A program made the translations under genes and the position numbers. Shown here in pieces: positions 46,009 to 54,283 of a stretch of 64,000 nt of DNA. How positions within the stretch are numbered: position 1 is the first letter of the stretch; the number at the start of each line of letters is the position of its first letter. The notes beneath the pieces were generated by a model that did not search any database, was not told where the DNA came from, and was given only the letters and a program-made list of their open reading frames with translations. Source of the DNA: Actinomadura rupiterrae (GTDB lineage Bacteria; Actinomycetota; Actinomycetes; Streptosporangiales; Streptosporangiaceae). The stretch lies in NCBI RefSeq assembly GCF_024172125.1, contig NZ_JAMZEA010000005.1, forward strand, positions 805,646 to 869,645, given 5' to 3'.

Positions 46009-47031
46009 ATGGCGAACACCGCCTCCACGGCGAACACGGCGGCCCCGCGCGCTCCCGGCCGGGCCGCGCCGCCCGGCGCGCGCGGCGACCGCGAGGGCGC
46101 GCCGCGCCCGCAGCGCCGCCGCCCGGTCCGGTTCCGTCCGGGCCCGTACCTGCTGATCGCGCCGACCGTCGCGATCATCGCGGCGCTCATCCTCTACCCG
46201 ATGGGCCAGCTCGTCTGGATGTCGTTCCACAAGATCGGCACCCGCGAGGTCCGCGGCCTGGACCCGGCGCAGAACGTCGGGTTCAAGAACTTCAGCACGG
46301 TCCTGGAGGACGACTTCTTCTGGAAGGTCTTCCTCAACACCGTGCTGTCCGCCGCCGCGATGGTGGTGCTCACGCTGATCATCGGCACCCTGGTCGGGCT
46401 GCTGCTGAACCGGCTGGGCAAGAAGATGTCGCTGCTGGTGTCGTCCGGCGCGCTGCTCGCGTGGGCGACCCCGGCGATCTCGTCCGCGATCGTCTACAAG
46501 TGGCTGTTCACGCCCGGCGGCGGCCTGGTCCCGTGGTTCCTGGACCTGCTGCCCAACTGGCTCGTCGGCGGCGGCTGGGAGGACTACAACTGGTTCTCCG
46601 AGCCGCTCAGCACCTACGTGGTGCTGGTGCTGTGCGTGGTCTGGCAGTCGTTCCCGTTCATCGCCGTCTCCGTCCTCGCCGGGCTGAAGAGCGTGCCTAG
46701 CGAGCTGTACGAGGCCGCGCGGGTGGACGGCGCGTCCGCCTGGACGACCTTCTGGCAGATCACCTTCCCGCTGCTGAAGCCGGTGTTCATGGTGCTCACC
46801 GTGCTGTCGATCATCTGGGACTTCAAGGTGTTCACCCAGCTGTGGTTCCTGGCCGGCGGCACCGCCAACCGGGACTCGTTCAACCTGGCGATGTACGCCT
46901 ACTCCGAGGCCGTGGCGTTCCCGGCCAAGTACGGGCTGGGCGGCGCGATCGCCCTGGTCCTCACCGCCATCCTGCTGGTGTTCACCGGCTTCTACGTGCG
47001 GGTCCTGGTCCGGCAGGGGGAGGTCGCGTGA
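46009..47031 (+). CDS. Sugar ABC importer permease (MalF type)
   Basis: A 340-residue membrane protein. A basic Ala/Pro/Arg-rich cytoplasmic N-terminus (about 1-45) is followed by six membrane helices. The EAA loop SELYEAARVDGASAWTTFWQITFPLLKP is the contact with the ATPase. The ATG at 46009 follows a structured 211-bp gap after the binding-protein gene. Its stop overlaps the GTG of the second permease. No ATPase gene is in the operon, so a shared MsiK-type ATPase elsewhere is expected. Confidence 0.9.
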   Translation: MANTASTANTAAPRAPGRAAPPGARGDREGAPRPQRRRPVRFRPGPYLLIAPTVAIIAALILYPMGQLVWMSFHKIGTREVRGLDPAQNVGFKNFSTVLEDDFFWKVFLNTVLSAAAMVVLTLIIGTLVGLLLNRLGKKMSLLVSSGALLAWATPAISSAIVYKWLFTPGGGLVPWFLDLLPNWLVGGGWEDYNWFSEPLSTYVVLVLCVVWQSFPFIAVSVLAGLKSVPSELYEAARVDGASAWTTFWQITFPLLKPVFMVLTVLSIIWDFKVFTQLWFLAGGTANRDSFNLAMYAYSEAVAFPAKYGLGGAIALVLTAILLVFTGFYVRVLVRQGEVA

Positions 47032-47882
47032 GCACGTCCGGTACGGGACGGCGCGGCACCCGCGTCGCCCTCAACGCCGCAGGGATCCTGGTCTTCCTGT
47101 TCGCCGTCTTCCCCGTCTTCTGGATGGTGTCGTCGGCGTTCAAGACCGACGAGGACATCAACTCCGAGACGCCGCTGCCGGTGCCCGTCCACTGGACGCT
47201 GAAGCACTTCAAGGCGGTCATCGACGGGCAGGGCCTGGACTACGGCCTGTTCCACTTCTTCCTGAACAGCGCGATCGTCGCGCTCGCCACCGTCGCCGTG
47301 TCGTGCGTGATCTCGGTGCTGGCCGCGTACGCGGTGGCGCGCACCCGGTTCCGCGGGCGCGTCGCGTTCCTGCTGATGCTGCTGATCGTGCAGATGGTGC
47401 CGCTGGAGGCGCTGATGCTGCCGCTGATGCTGAACGCGCAGCGGATGCACCTGCTGAACAGCCTGTCCGGCGTGATCGTCGTGTACGTCGGGTCGATGCT
47501 GGCGTTCTCGACGCTGATGCTGCGCGGGTTCGTCGCGGCCGTCCCGAAGGACCTGGAGGAGGCCGCGTCCATCGACGGGGCGTCCCGGTTCACCACCTTC
47601 TGGCGGATCACCTTCCCGCTGGTCGCGCCGGGCCTGGTCGCCACCAGCATCTTCTCCTTCGTGAACGCGTGGAACGAGTTCGTGATCGCGTTCGCGTTCC
47701 TGAAGGACCAGGACAAGTACATGCTCCCGCTGACGCTGTCCTACAGCTTCGGCCGGACGCAGGTGGAGTGGGGCTCGATCATGGCGTCCTCCACCCTGTT
47801 CACCATCCCGGTGATGGTCTTCTTCCTGATCGTGCAACGCCGGATGGTGTCCGGCCTGGTAGCGGGGGCGGTCAAGGGATGA
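47028..47882 (+). CDS. Sugar ABC importer permease (MalG type)
   Basis: A 284-residue partner permease with six helices and the EAA loop PKDLEEAASIDGASRFTTFWRITFPLVAPG. GTG 47028 overlaps the stop of the first permease and has GGGGGAGG upstream, which fixes the start. Its TGA in turn overlaps the ATG of the hexosaminidase gene. The chain of overlaps shows that transport and hydrolysis are made together. Confidence 0.92.
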   Translation: MSTSGTGRRGTRVALNAAGILVFLFAVFPVFWMVSSAFKTDEDINSETPLPVPVHWTLKHFKAVIDGQGLDYGLFHFFLNSAIVALATVAVSCVISVLAAYAVARTRFRGRVAFLLMLLIVQMVPLEALMLPLMLNAQRMHLLNSLSGVIVVYVGSMLAFSTLMLRGFVAAVPKDLEEAASIDGASRFTTFWRITFPLVAPGLVATSIFSFVNAWNEFVIAFAFLKDQDKYMLPLTLSYSFGRTQVEWGSIMASSTLFTIPVMVFFLIVQRRMVSGLVAGAVKG

Positions 47883-49333
47883 GCGAGCGGATCGCGAACG
47901 ACGAGGTCGGACGGCTCGCGCGAGCGGCCCTGCTGCCCTCCTTCGACGGCGCCACCGCGCCGCGCTGGGTGCTGGACGAGCTGGAGCGCGGCCTCGGCGG
48001 CGTCACGCTGTTCGCGCTGAACGGCAACGTGCCGGGGACGCGGGAGCTGGCGGCGCTGACCGCCGAGCTGCGCTCCGCGGGCGCGCCGCTGGTGACCATC
48101 GACGAGGAGGGCGGCGACGTCACCCGGCTCGGCGGGCACAAGGAGGGCAGCCCGTACCCGGGGAACGCCGCGCTCGGCGCGGTCGACGACGTCGCGCTGA
48201 CCCGGCGCGTCTACCGGTCGCTCGGCGCGGAGCTGGGCGCGGTCGGCGTGAACCTGAACTTCGCGCCGTCGGTGGACGTCAACACCGCCGCCGACAACCC
48301 GGTGATCGGCACCCGCTCGTTCGGGGCCGACCCGGAGCTGGTGGCGCGGCACGCGGCGGCCGCCGTCGCGGGCACCCAGGAGGCGGGGGTCGCGGCCTGC
48401 GCCAAGCACTTCCCCGGTCACGGGGCCACCGTGGAGGACTCGCACCTGGGCGTGCCCGTCGTCGACGCCGACCTGGAGCTGCTGGACCGGCGCGAGCTGG
48501 TCCCGTTCCGGGCGGCGATCGCGGCCGGGACCCGGGCGGTGATGACCGCGCACCTCGACCTGCCCGGCATCACCGCCGGGGTCCCGGCCACCCTGTCCCC
48601 CGCCGTGATCACCGGGCTGCTCCGCGAGCACCTGGGCTACCAGGGCGTGATCGTGACGGACGCGCTGGACATGAAGGGCGCGAGCGGCGCGATCGGCATC
48701 CCCGAGGCGGCCGTCCGGGCGCTGATCGCGGGCGCGGACCTGCTGTGCCTCGGGCCGCGCGAGCACCACGAGACGCTGCTGGCGGTGCTCGCCGCGGTCG
48801 AGGGCGCGGTCGCGTCCGGGCGGCTGCCGATCGAGCGGCTCGCGGACGCCGCGGCCCGCACCGGCGCGCTGAAGGACTGGCTGGCCGGGAGCGCTCCCGC
48901 CCCGGTGGACCGGGCCGTCGGCCTGGACGCCGCGCGCCGCGCCGTGCGGATCACGGGCGCGCTGCCCGCCTTCCCCGGCGCGCCGCTCGTGGTGGAGCTG
49001 GCCGCGAACGGCAACATCGCGGTCGGCCCGACGCCGTGGGGGCTGTCGCCCTGGGCGGCCGACGCCGTCCGGGCGGAGGGGACCCCGGACGAGGCGGGCC
49101 ACGTGCTGGAACGTGCCACCGGGCGCGGTCTGGTCGTGGTGCTGCGGGACGCGCACCGGCACGCCGGGCAGCGCGCGCTGGCCTCGGCGCTCCTGGCGGC
49201 GCGTCCGGACGCGGTGCTGGTCGACATGGGCCTGCCGGTCTGGCGGCCGGAGGGCGCGGTGCACGTCGCGACCTACGGCGCGGCCCAGGCCAACGCCCGC
49301 GCCGCCGCCGAGGTCCTCGGCCTCACCAACTGA
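47879..49333 (+). CDS. nagZ: GH3 beta-N-acetylhexosaminidase
   Basis: A 484-residue glycoside hydrolase family 3 enzyme. TIDEEGGDVTRLG, NLNFAPSVDVN and AKHFPGHGATVEDSHLGVP are family marks; the DSH dyad is the NagZ-type acid/base loop. VTDALDM supplies the catalytic Asp. No signal peptide is present, so it acts in the cytosol on imported sugar, releasing GlcNAc from muropeptides or chito-oligosaccharides. The C-terminal ~130 residues form an extra domain seen in actinomycete NagZ-like enzymes. ATG 47879 overlaps the permease stop. A 13-bp stem ends the operon. Confidence 0.88.
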   Translation: MSERIANDEVGRLARAALLPSFDGATAPRWVLDELERGLGGVTLFALNGNVPGTRELAALTAELRSAGAPLVTIDEEGGDVTRLGGHKEGSPYPGNAALGAVDDVALTRRVYRSLGAELGAVGVNLNFAPSVDVNTAADNPVIGTRSFGADPELVARHAAAAVAGTQEAGVAACAKHFPGHGATVEDSHLGVPVVDADLELLDRRELVPFRAAIAAGTRAVMTAHLDLPGITAGVPATLSPAVITGLLREHLGYQGVIVTDALDMKGASGAIGIPEAAVRALIAGADLLCLGPREHHETLLAVLAAVEGAVASGRLPIERLADAAARTGALKDWLAGSAPAPVDRAVGLDAARRAVRITGALPAFPGAPLVVELAANGNIAVGPTPWGLSPWAADAVRAEGTPDEAGHVLERATGRGLVVVLRDAHRHAGQRALASALLAARPDAVLVDMGLPVWRPEGAVHVATYGAAQANARAAAEVLGLTN

Positions 49334-49348
49334 CCCGCGGAGCCCTCA

Positions 49349-49379
49349 AGGGCGGACGCCGGCCACCGGCGTCCGCCCT
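49349..49379 (+). terminator. Terminator of the sugar ABC/hexosaminidase operon
   Basis: AGGGCGGACGCCG at 49349-49361 pairs perfectly with 49367-49379 over a 5-nt loop, 15 bp after the stop. Confidence 0.75.
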
Positions 49380-49524
49380 CTCCCGTTCCCCGGGGCAGAA
49401 CCTCGCCCCCGGCCAGAGCCTCGCGCCCGAGCCAGGGCCTTGTTTCCCGGGGCAGAACCGGGGTTTCACGGCCTGTTGCGGGGCCAAAGCCCAACCAGTC
49501 CGATCGGCAAGGGATAATACGTTC

Positions 49525-49989
49525 ATGCGATTGTCCGCCCGGGTCGACTACGCGTTGCGCGCCGCCGCGGAGCTGTCGGTGGCCGGGAGTCACCCGGTCA
49601 CCGCCGTCCAGCTCGCGGAGGCGCAGCAGATCCCTCCCAAGTTCCTGGAGAACATCCTCGGCCAGCTGCGCCGGTCGGGGCTGGTGCGCAGCCAGCGCGG
49701 GCCGGAGGGCGGCTACTGGCTGGCCCGGCCGGCCGACCAGATCTCGCTGGCCGACCTCATCCGCGCCATCGACGGGCCGCTGCTCGGCGTCCGGGGCGAG
49801 CGTCCCGAGCACGTCGGGTACGAGGGCCCGGCGGCGTCCCTCCAGGAGGTGTGGATCGCGCTGCGCGCCAGCGAGCGCGCCATCCTGGAGCAGGTGACGC
49901 TCGCGCACATCGCCGCGGGCAAGCTGCCCGAGCAGGTGCAGAAGCTCACCGAGGACCCGGCCGCCTGGGAGAGCCCCTCCCTCATCTGA
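49525..49989 (+). CDS. Rrf2 family transcriptional regulator
   Basis: A 154-residue regulator with the Rrf2 start MRLSARVDYALRAAAELSV. The winged-helix core is VQLAEAQQIPPKFLENILGQLRRSGLVRSQRGPEGGYWLARP. The protein contains no cysteine, so unlike IscR or NsrR it cannot bind an iron-sulfur cluster. A GATAAT -10-like hexamer lies about 9 bp before the ATG, so the message may be almost leaderless. The target is unknown; the adjacent DNA glycosylase gene begins 4 bp after its stop and is probably co-transcribed. Confidence 0.9.
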   Translation: MRLSARVDYALRAAAELSVAGSHPVTAVQLAEAQQIPPKFLENILGQLRRSGLVRSQRGPEGGYWLARPADQISLADLIRAIDGPLLGVRGERPEHVGYEGPAASLQEVWIALRASERAILEQVTLAHIAAGKLPEQVQKLTEDPAAWESPSLI

Positions 49990-49993
49990 GCCG

Positions 49994-50773
49994 ATGCCCG
50001 AGGGCGACACGATCTTCCTGGCCGCCCGGCGACTGCGCGACGCGCTCGCCGGGCGGCCGCTCACGCTCTCGGACTTCCGCGTCCCCCGGTACGCCACGCT
50101 CGACCTGCGCGGGCGCGTCGTGGACGACGTCGTGCCGCGCGGCAAGCACCTGCTGGCCCGGGTCGAGGGCGGGCTGACCGTGCACACCCACCTGAAGATG
50201 GAGGGCGAGTGGCGGATCCGCCCGGCCGGGGCGCCGCCGCGCGACCACCGGGTCCGGCTCGTCCTGGCGAACGCCGAGTGGATGGCCGCCGGGTACTCGC
50301 TCGGCACGGTCGAGGTGCTGCCCACCGGCGACGAGGACCAGGCCGTCGGCGGCCTCGGCCCGGATCTGCTCGGTCCCGACTGGGACGCGGCGGAGGCCGT
50401 CCGGCGCCTTGCCGCCGACCCGGACCGCGAGATCGGCGTAGCGCTGCTCGACCAGACGCGGCTCGCGGGGATCGGCAACGTCTACAAGTCGGAGATCCTC
50501 TTCCTTCGCGGCGTCCACCCGTGGACGCGGGTCGGCGACGTCACCGACCTGGACGGGATGGTCGTCCTGGCCAAGCGGCTGCTGGAGGCCAACAAGCTCC
50601 GGCACGGCCACGTCACCACCGGCGACCTGCGTCCCGGACGCCGCAACTGGGTCTACGGACGGGCCGGACGCCCCTGCCTGCGCTGCGGCACCCGGATCCG
50701 CCGCGCCGACCAGGACTCGGCCGTCGGCGAGCGCGTCACCTTCTGGTGTCCGCGCTGCCAACCGGAACGCTGA
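49994..50773 (+). CDS. nei: Fpg/Nei family DNA glycosylase (endonuclease VIII-like)
   Basis: A 259-residue base-excision repair enzyme. It starts MPEGDTIFLAARRL; after Met removal Pro and Glu are the catalytic residues, and the GDT form points to Nei rather than Fpg. HTHLKMEGEW and the H2TH region LDQTRLAGIGNVYKSEILF are clear. A C-terminal zinc finger has C-x2-C (PCLRCGTRI) and C-x2-C (FWCPRCQPER). It removes oxidised bases and cleaves the strand. The gene follows the Rrf2 regulator by 4 bp. In many actinomycetes it sits near lhr, which is 10 kb upstream here. Confidence 0.9.
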   Translation: MPEGDTIFLAARRLRDALAGRPLTLSDFRVPRYATLDLRGRVVDDVVPRGKHLLARVEGGLTVHTHLKMEGEWRIRPAGAPPRDHRVRLVLANAEWMAAGYSLGTVEVLPTGDEDQAVGGLGPDLLGPDWDAAEAVRRLAADPDREIGVALLDQTRLAGIGNVYKSEILFLRGVHPWTRVGDVTDLDGMVVLAKRLLEANKLRHGHVTTGDLRPGRRNWVYGRAGRPCLRCGTRIRRADQDSAVGERVTFWCPRCQPER

Positions 50774-50776
50774 CCG

Positions 50777-51994
50777 TCAGACCTGGTCCGCCGCCTGGAG
50801 CGGAGCCGGGGCCGTCGCCGGACGAGGGTTCTCGGCGCGGCGCAGCAGGTTCGTCCCGGCCGTCATCGCCACCGCTCCGAGCCCGGCGACGAGCGCCGCG
50901 ATCAGCAGCGTGGCCCGCAGGCCGAGGGTTCCGGACACCGCACCGAACGCGAACGGCGCGACCGCCGCGCCGGTGAACAGGCCGAGCTGCACCTGACCGC
51001 CCGCTCGGGCGCCCTCGCCGGGCAGCACGCGCAGCACGGCCGCGAACAGGAGTCCCGTCCATCCCCAGCCGCCCGCGACGGTCAGCGCCGCGCCGGCGAC
51101 GAAGCAGACGGGATTCCCGGCGGCGGTGATCAGCAGGCCCACGCCGCCCGCGAGCATCATCCCCGCCACGATCGCGGGGTTGCGGCGCGGCGCCCTGTCG
51201 GCCGCGATACCCGCCACAAGCCGGACGGCCACCGCGAGCAGCCCCGCGACCGACTGCATGATCCCGGCGAGCCCGGTCGACATCCCCGAATGCGTCCCGA
51301 TCTGGATGAAGTACGACGCCGTGGCGTTCGACCCGATCGTCGCCAGCGCCGCCGCGACCGTCCACAACCCGAGCACCATCCCCACCCCGCCCCCGACTGG
51401 CGCGGAGGGCTCGGACGGCGCAGGGCTTGAAGCCGCAGCGGGGGCGGACGTCTCGCGCGAGAAGGGGGTGACGGCGAGGCCGAGGACGGGGCAGACGAGT
51501 GCGGCCCAGAGGGCGGCACGCCAGCCGTGCGGGCCCGCGACGAGGCCCGCGAGCAGGCCGGGCAGCAGCGGGCTCACCCCGAGCGCGGCGCTGACCAGCC
51601 CGGACGCCAGCGACAGCCGGTGCGCCGGGACGCGGACCGCGATGAACCGCCCGGCGACCGGCTGGGTGAGCGCCGCGCCCGCACCCGCGACCACCAGCGC
51701 GCCGCCGAGCACACCCGCGTTCGGGGCCAGCGCCGCGATCACCAGCCCGGCCGCGGCCAGCGCGTTGACCAGCGCCAGCACGACCGACACCGGCAGGCGG
51801 GCCGCGATCCGGCGGGCGAAGGGAGCGCCGGCCGCGCTCATCGCGAAGAACCCGCTCAGGGTGAGGCCGAACACCGTCCCGGAGACCGGGAGCCCGTGCT
51901 CGACGGGGGTGGCCAGCGCCGCGACGCCGAACACGGGTGTCATCGCGGCGACGGTGGTGAGGACGACGGCCGCCAGGCCCTTCCAGGGAGTCAT
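50777..51994 (-). CDS. MFS transporter
   Basis: A 405-residue membrane protein with about twelve hydrophobic helices in two halves. They are separated by a Ser/Pro/Ala-rich cytoplasmic loop (about 190-215, AASSPAPSEPSAPVGG). GRFIAVRVPAHRLSLASGLVSAALG and ADRAPRRNP fit the major facilitator superfamily. ATG 51994 is taken; longer in-frame starts run into the divergent LysR gene. It is divergent from lysR 75 bp away, a common arrangement for a regulated exporter. The substrate is unknown. Confidence 0.85.
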   Translation of the reverse strand: MTPWKGLAAVVLTTVAAMTPVFGVAALATPVEHGLPVSGTVFGLTLSGFFAMSAAGAPFARRIAARLPVSVVLALVNALAAAGLVIAALAPNAGVLGGALVVAGAGAALTQPVAGRFIAVRVPAHRLSLASGLVSAALGVSPLLPGLLAGLVAGPHGWRAALWAALVCPVLGLAVTPFSRETSAPAAASSPAPSEPSAPVGGGVGMVLGLWTVAAALATIGSNATASYFIQIGTHSGMSTGLAGIMQSVAGLLAVAVRLVAGIAADRAPRRNPAIVAGMMLAGGVGLLITAAGNPVCFVAGAALTVAGGWGWTGLLFAAVLRVLPGEGARAGGQVQLGLFTGAAVAPFAFGAVSGTLGLRATLLIAALVAGLGAVAMTAGTNLLRRAENPRPATAPAPLQAADQV

Positions 51995-52042
51995 GAGGCG
52001 ATCGTCGTCCGGACGGGCCGCCGGACGCCAAGATCCATCGTC

Positions 52043-52057
52043 ATGCCGGATCGGCAT
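52043..52057. promoter_or_regulatory. Candidate LysR operator
   Basis: ATGCCGGATCGGCAT is an interrupted 6-bp palindrome in the 75-bp gap between lysR and the MFS gene, 13 bp before the lysR start. Confidence 0.5.
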
Positions 52058-52069
52058 TACCGTGGCGGC

Positions 52070-52960
52070 ATGGACGTCTCGACGCGCTCGCTGCGGTACT
52101 TCGTCGCCGTCGCGGAGGAGCTGCACTTCACCCGCGCGGCGGAGCGGCTGTACGTGGCGCAGCCCGCGCTGTCCAAGGCCGTCCGGCGGCTGGAGGACGA
52201 GCTGGGCACGCCCCTGTTCGTCCGGAACCGGCATTCGGTGGCGCTGACCGAGGCGGGCCGCTCGCTGCTGCCCGTCGCCCGCGCCGCCGTCGAGACGCTG
52301 GACGACTGGGAGCGGCGGGCGCGCGCCGAACGCGACGCCGCCGCGCGCGTGCTGCCGATCGGGTACCACTCGGCGATCGAGCCGGGCCTGCTGCGCGGTG
52401 TGACCGAGCGGTTCGCCGAGCTGCGTCCGGACCGGCGGATCGATCTCCGCCTGAACGACTGGGACGACCCGGCGGGCACCGTCCTGTCAGGCCGCGACCG
52501 CGCCGCGCTGCTCCGCCTTCCGCTGCCGGGCGCGAACCGGCTCGACCACGAGGTCCTCGTCCGGGAGGGCCGCTGCGTCGCGCTTCCAGAGGGCCACCGG
52601 CTCGCCGCGCACGAGACCGTCCGCCTGCGCGATCTGCGGGACGAGACGTTCGTGGCGCTGCCCGCCTCGGCCGGTCCGCTGCGCGACTTCTGGCTGGCCG
52701 TCGACCGGCTCGGCACGCAGCCGAGGATCGGCGCCGAGGTGCACAACTCCGAGGACTACTTCCAGGCCGTCCAGGCGGGGCGCGGCATCGCGATGCTGTC
52801 GGAGATGACGTCCCGCGTGTACCGGCGTCCGGGCGTCGTCTACCGCCCCGTCGTGGACGCGCCTGAAAGCCGGCTCGCCGTCGTCTGGCCGCGCGGGGAC
52901 ACCGATCCCGTCCTCCGCGACTTCGTCCGCGCCTGCCTGGAAGCCGCCTCAGCCTGGTGA
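52070..52960 (+). CDS. LysR family transcriptional regulator
   Basis: A 296-residue protein with the LysR helix-turn-helix at residues 1-65 (TRSLRYFVAVAEELHFTRAAERLYVAQPALSKAVRRLEDELG) and a periplasmic-binding-type co-inducer domain to the end. ATG 52070 gives MDVSTRSLRYF; an ATG at 52043 lies in the operator-like palindrome and is less likely. It is divergent from an MFS transporter that it probably controls. A 14-bp terminator stem lies at 53013-53046. Confidence 0.92.
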   Translation: MDVSTRSLRYFVAVAEELHFTRAAERLYVAQPALSKAVRRLEDELGTPLFVRNRHSVALTEAGRSLLPVARAAVETLDDWERRARAERDAAARVLPIGYHSAIEPGLLRGVTERFAELRPDRRIDLRLNDWDDPAGTVLSGRDRAALLRLPLPGANRLDHEVLVREGRCVALPEGHRLAAHETVRLRDLRDETFVALPASAGPLRDFWLAVDRLGTQPRIGAEVHNSEDYFQAVQAGRGIAMLSEMTSRVYRRPGVVYRPVVDAPESRLAVVWPRGDTDPVLRDFVRACLEAASAW

Positions 52961-53012
52961 GACCGGGACGAAGTGATTGGCCCGGAAAGCGAGGCGATCG
53001 GCCTGGAAAGCC

Positions 53013-53046
53013 CAGAACCCCGCCCGAGACTCCGGGCGGGGTTCTG
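53013..53046. terminator. Bidirectional terminator between lysR and dps
   Basis: CAGAACCCCGCCCG at 53013-53026 pairs perfectly with 53033-53046 over a 6-nt loop, between the convergent stops at 52960 and 53058. Confidence 0.8.
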
Positions 53047-53057
53047 CAGGGAAAGCG

Positions 53058-53525
53058 TCAGGACTGGGCCTGGAACATCCAGTGCTGCTTCTCCAGGTCG
53101 GCGGTGATGCCGATGAGGAGGTCCTGGGTGACCGGGTCGGGCTCGTCGGTCGCGGCGATCCGCTCGCGGAACCGGGCGATGATCTCGAACAGGGTGCCGG
53201 TCACGGCCGCGACGACCTTGTCATCGTCGAGGTAGCCGGACTCCAGCTGCTGGAGCCGGGTGCGGTCGGCGATCGTGCGGGACCGGCCGTCCGGGTTCAC
53301 GCCGATCGCGACCGCCCGCTCGGCCACGTCGTCCTGCGCCTGCCGGGCCAGGTCGACGATCTCGTCCAGATGCTCGTGGACCACCTTGAACCGGGGTCCG
53401 ACCAGGTTCCAGTGCGCCTGCTTGGCGTAGAGGGCGAGGTCGACCAGGTCCACGAGCGCGCCCTGCAGGGCCTCGCCCGTCACCTTCTGCGCGGCCTCGG
53501 AAAGGGGGCTCTTCACGGCAGCCAT
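53058..53525 (-). CDS. dps: Dps family DNA-binding ferritin
   Basis: A 155-residue four-helix ferritin. The inter-subunit ferroxidase motif reads KQAHWNLVGPRFKVVHEHLDEIVDLARQAQDDVAERAVAIG, with the key His, Asp and Glu. LEKQHWMFQAQS ends the protein. Dps dodecamers oxidise and store iron and protect DNA in stress and stationary phase. The Lys-rich N-terminal DNA-binding tail of E. coli Dps is short here. ATG 53525 has GGAG 7 nt upstream. Three AGTCGTGACA-like repeats lie upstream and may be regulatory. Confidence 0.93.
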   Translation of the reverse strand: MAAVKSPLSEAAQKVTGEALQGALVDLVDLALYAKQAHWNLVGPRFKVVHEHLDEIVDLARQAQDDVAERAVAIGVNPDGRSRTIADRTRLQQLESGYLDDDKVVAAVTGTLFEIIARFRERIAATDEPDPVTQDLLIGITADLEKQHWMFQAQS

Positions 53526-53567
53526 CTTGAGCTCCTTCCGCGTCGTTGCGCTGTGTCGCCAGCACTG

Positions 53568-53637
53568 AGTCGTGACAACAGCACGGAGTCGTTACAACGC
53601 GGAAACCTGCCCTGAAATGCCGCTTTCAGTCGTGACA
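53568..53637. promoter_or_regulatory. Three near-identical decamers upstream of dps
   Basis: AGTCGTGACA occurs at 53568-53577 and 53628-53637, and AGTCGTTACA at 53587-53596. Spacings are 19 and 41 bp, close to two and four helical turns, so one protein could bind the same face. Confidence 0.5.
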
Positions 53638-53815
53638 CACCGCACAGGCCCGGTCAAGGATCGTCCGCACCGGCCCGGGAGGGAGCGTGGTCGCGGAACG
53701 ACCGAGCGAAGTCGAACGACTACAGAACGGAGTCGAATATCTGCCGAGCGACGAACAGGCGCGTGCCGACACGCGGTGGGGCGACCGCGGGAACGGTCGC
53801 CGTTCCGGGCCACCG

Positions 53816-54172
53816 TCAGGCGGCCACCATGTCGGCCCGGAACTCGCCCGCGATCTCTTCCGGCGAATCGGGCACCGTGTCGGTGCTGATGCGCTCGTGC
53901 TCGGGCGGCGCGCCGGCCATCACCGGCTCGTGCTGCAGCTCGGCCAGCGCCAGCTGGTCGGCCACCTCGCGCAGGACGTGGCTGAGCGGCACCCCGAGGG
54001 CTTTGCAGATCGAGGACAGCAGCTCGGAGGACGCCTCCTTCTGCCCACGCTCAACCTCGGACAGGTAGCCCAGCGACACCCGGGCCGCCGCCGACACCTC
54101 GCGGAGGGTGCGCCCCTGGCGCAGCCGCAGCGCCCGCAGGACGTCACCGAGCAGGCTGCGAAGCAGGACCAT
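53816..54172 (-). CDS. clgR: ClgR-like XRE regulator of protease genes
   Basis: A 118-residue protein with a helix-turn-helix (LRLRQGRTLREVSAAARVSLGYLSEVERGQKEASSELLSSICKALG) identical in layout to ClgR. ClgR activates clp and other proteolysis genes in Streptomyces, Corynebacterium and mycobacteria. The cinA-pgsA neighbours are the usual ClgR context. The C-terminal part is acidic and ends RADMVAA, an Ala-Ala end that could be a ClpP degron, as described for ClgR. ATG 54172 has GGGAGGGAG upstream; ATG 54202 is an alternative. GTTCGCTCGGAAC at 54259-54271 is a possible operator. Confidence 0.82.
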   Translation of the reverse strand: MVLLRSLLGDVLRALRLRQGRTLREVSAAARVSLGYLSEVERGQKEASSELLSSICKALGVPLSHVLREVADQLALAELQHEPVMAGAPPEHERISTDTVPDSPEEIAGEFRADMVAA

Positions 54173-54283
54173 CGTCTCGCTCCCTCCCTCAGTTCGGACC
54201 ATCTGCCGGTTCCACCGTACCCGCCCGGAGCGCGGCCGTGGCAGACCGTCGATTTCGTGTTCGCTCGGAACGTAACGCTGTAA

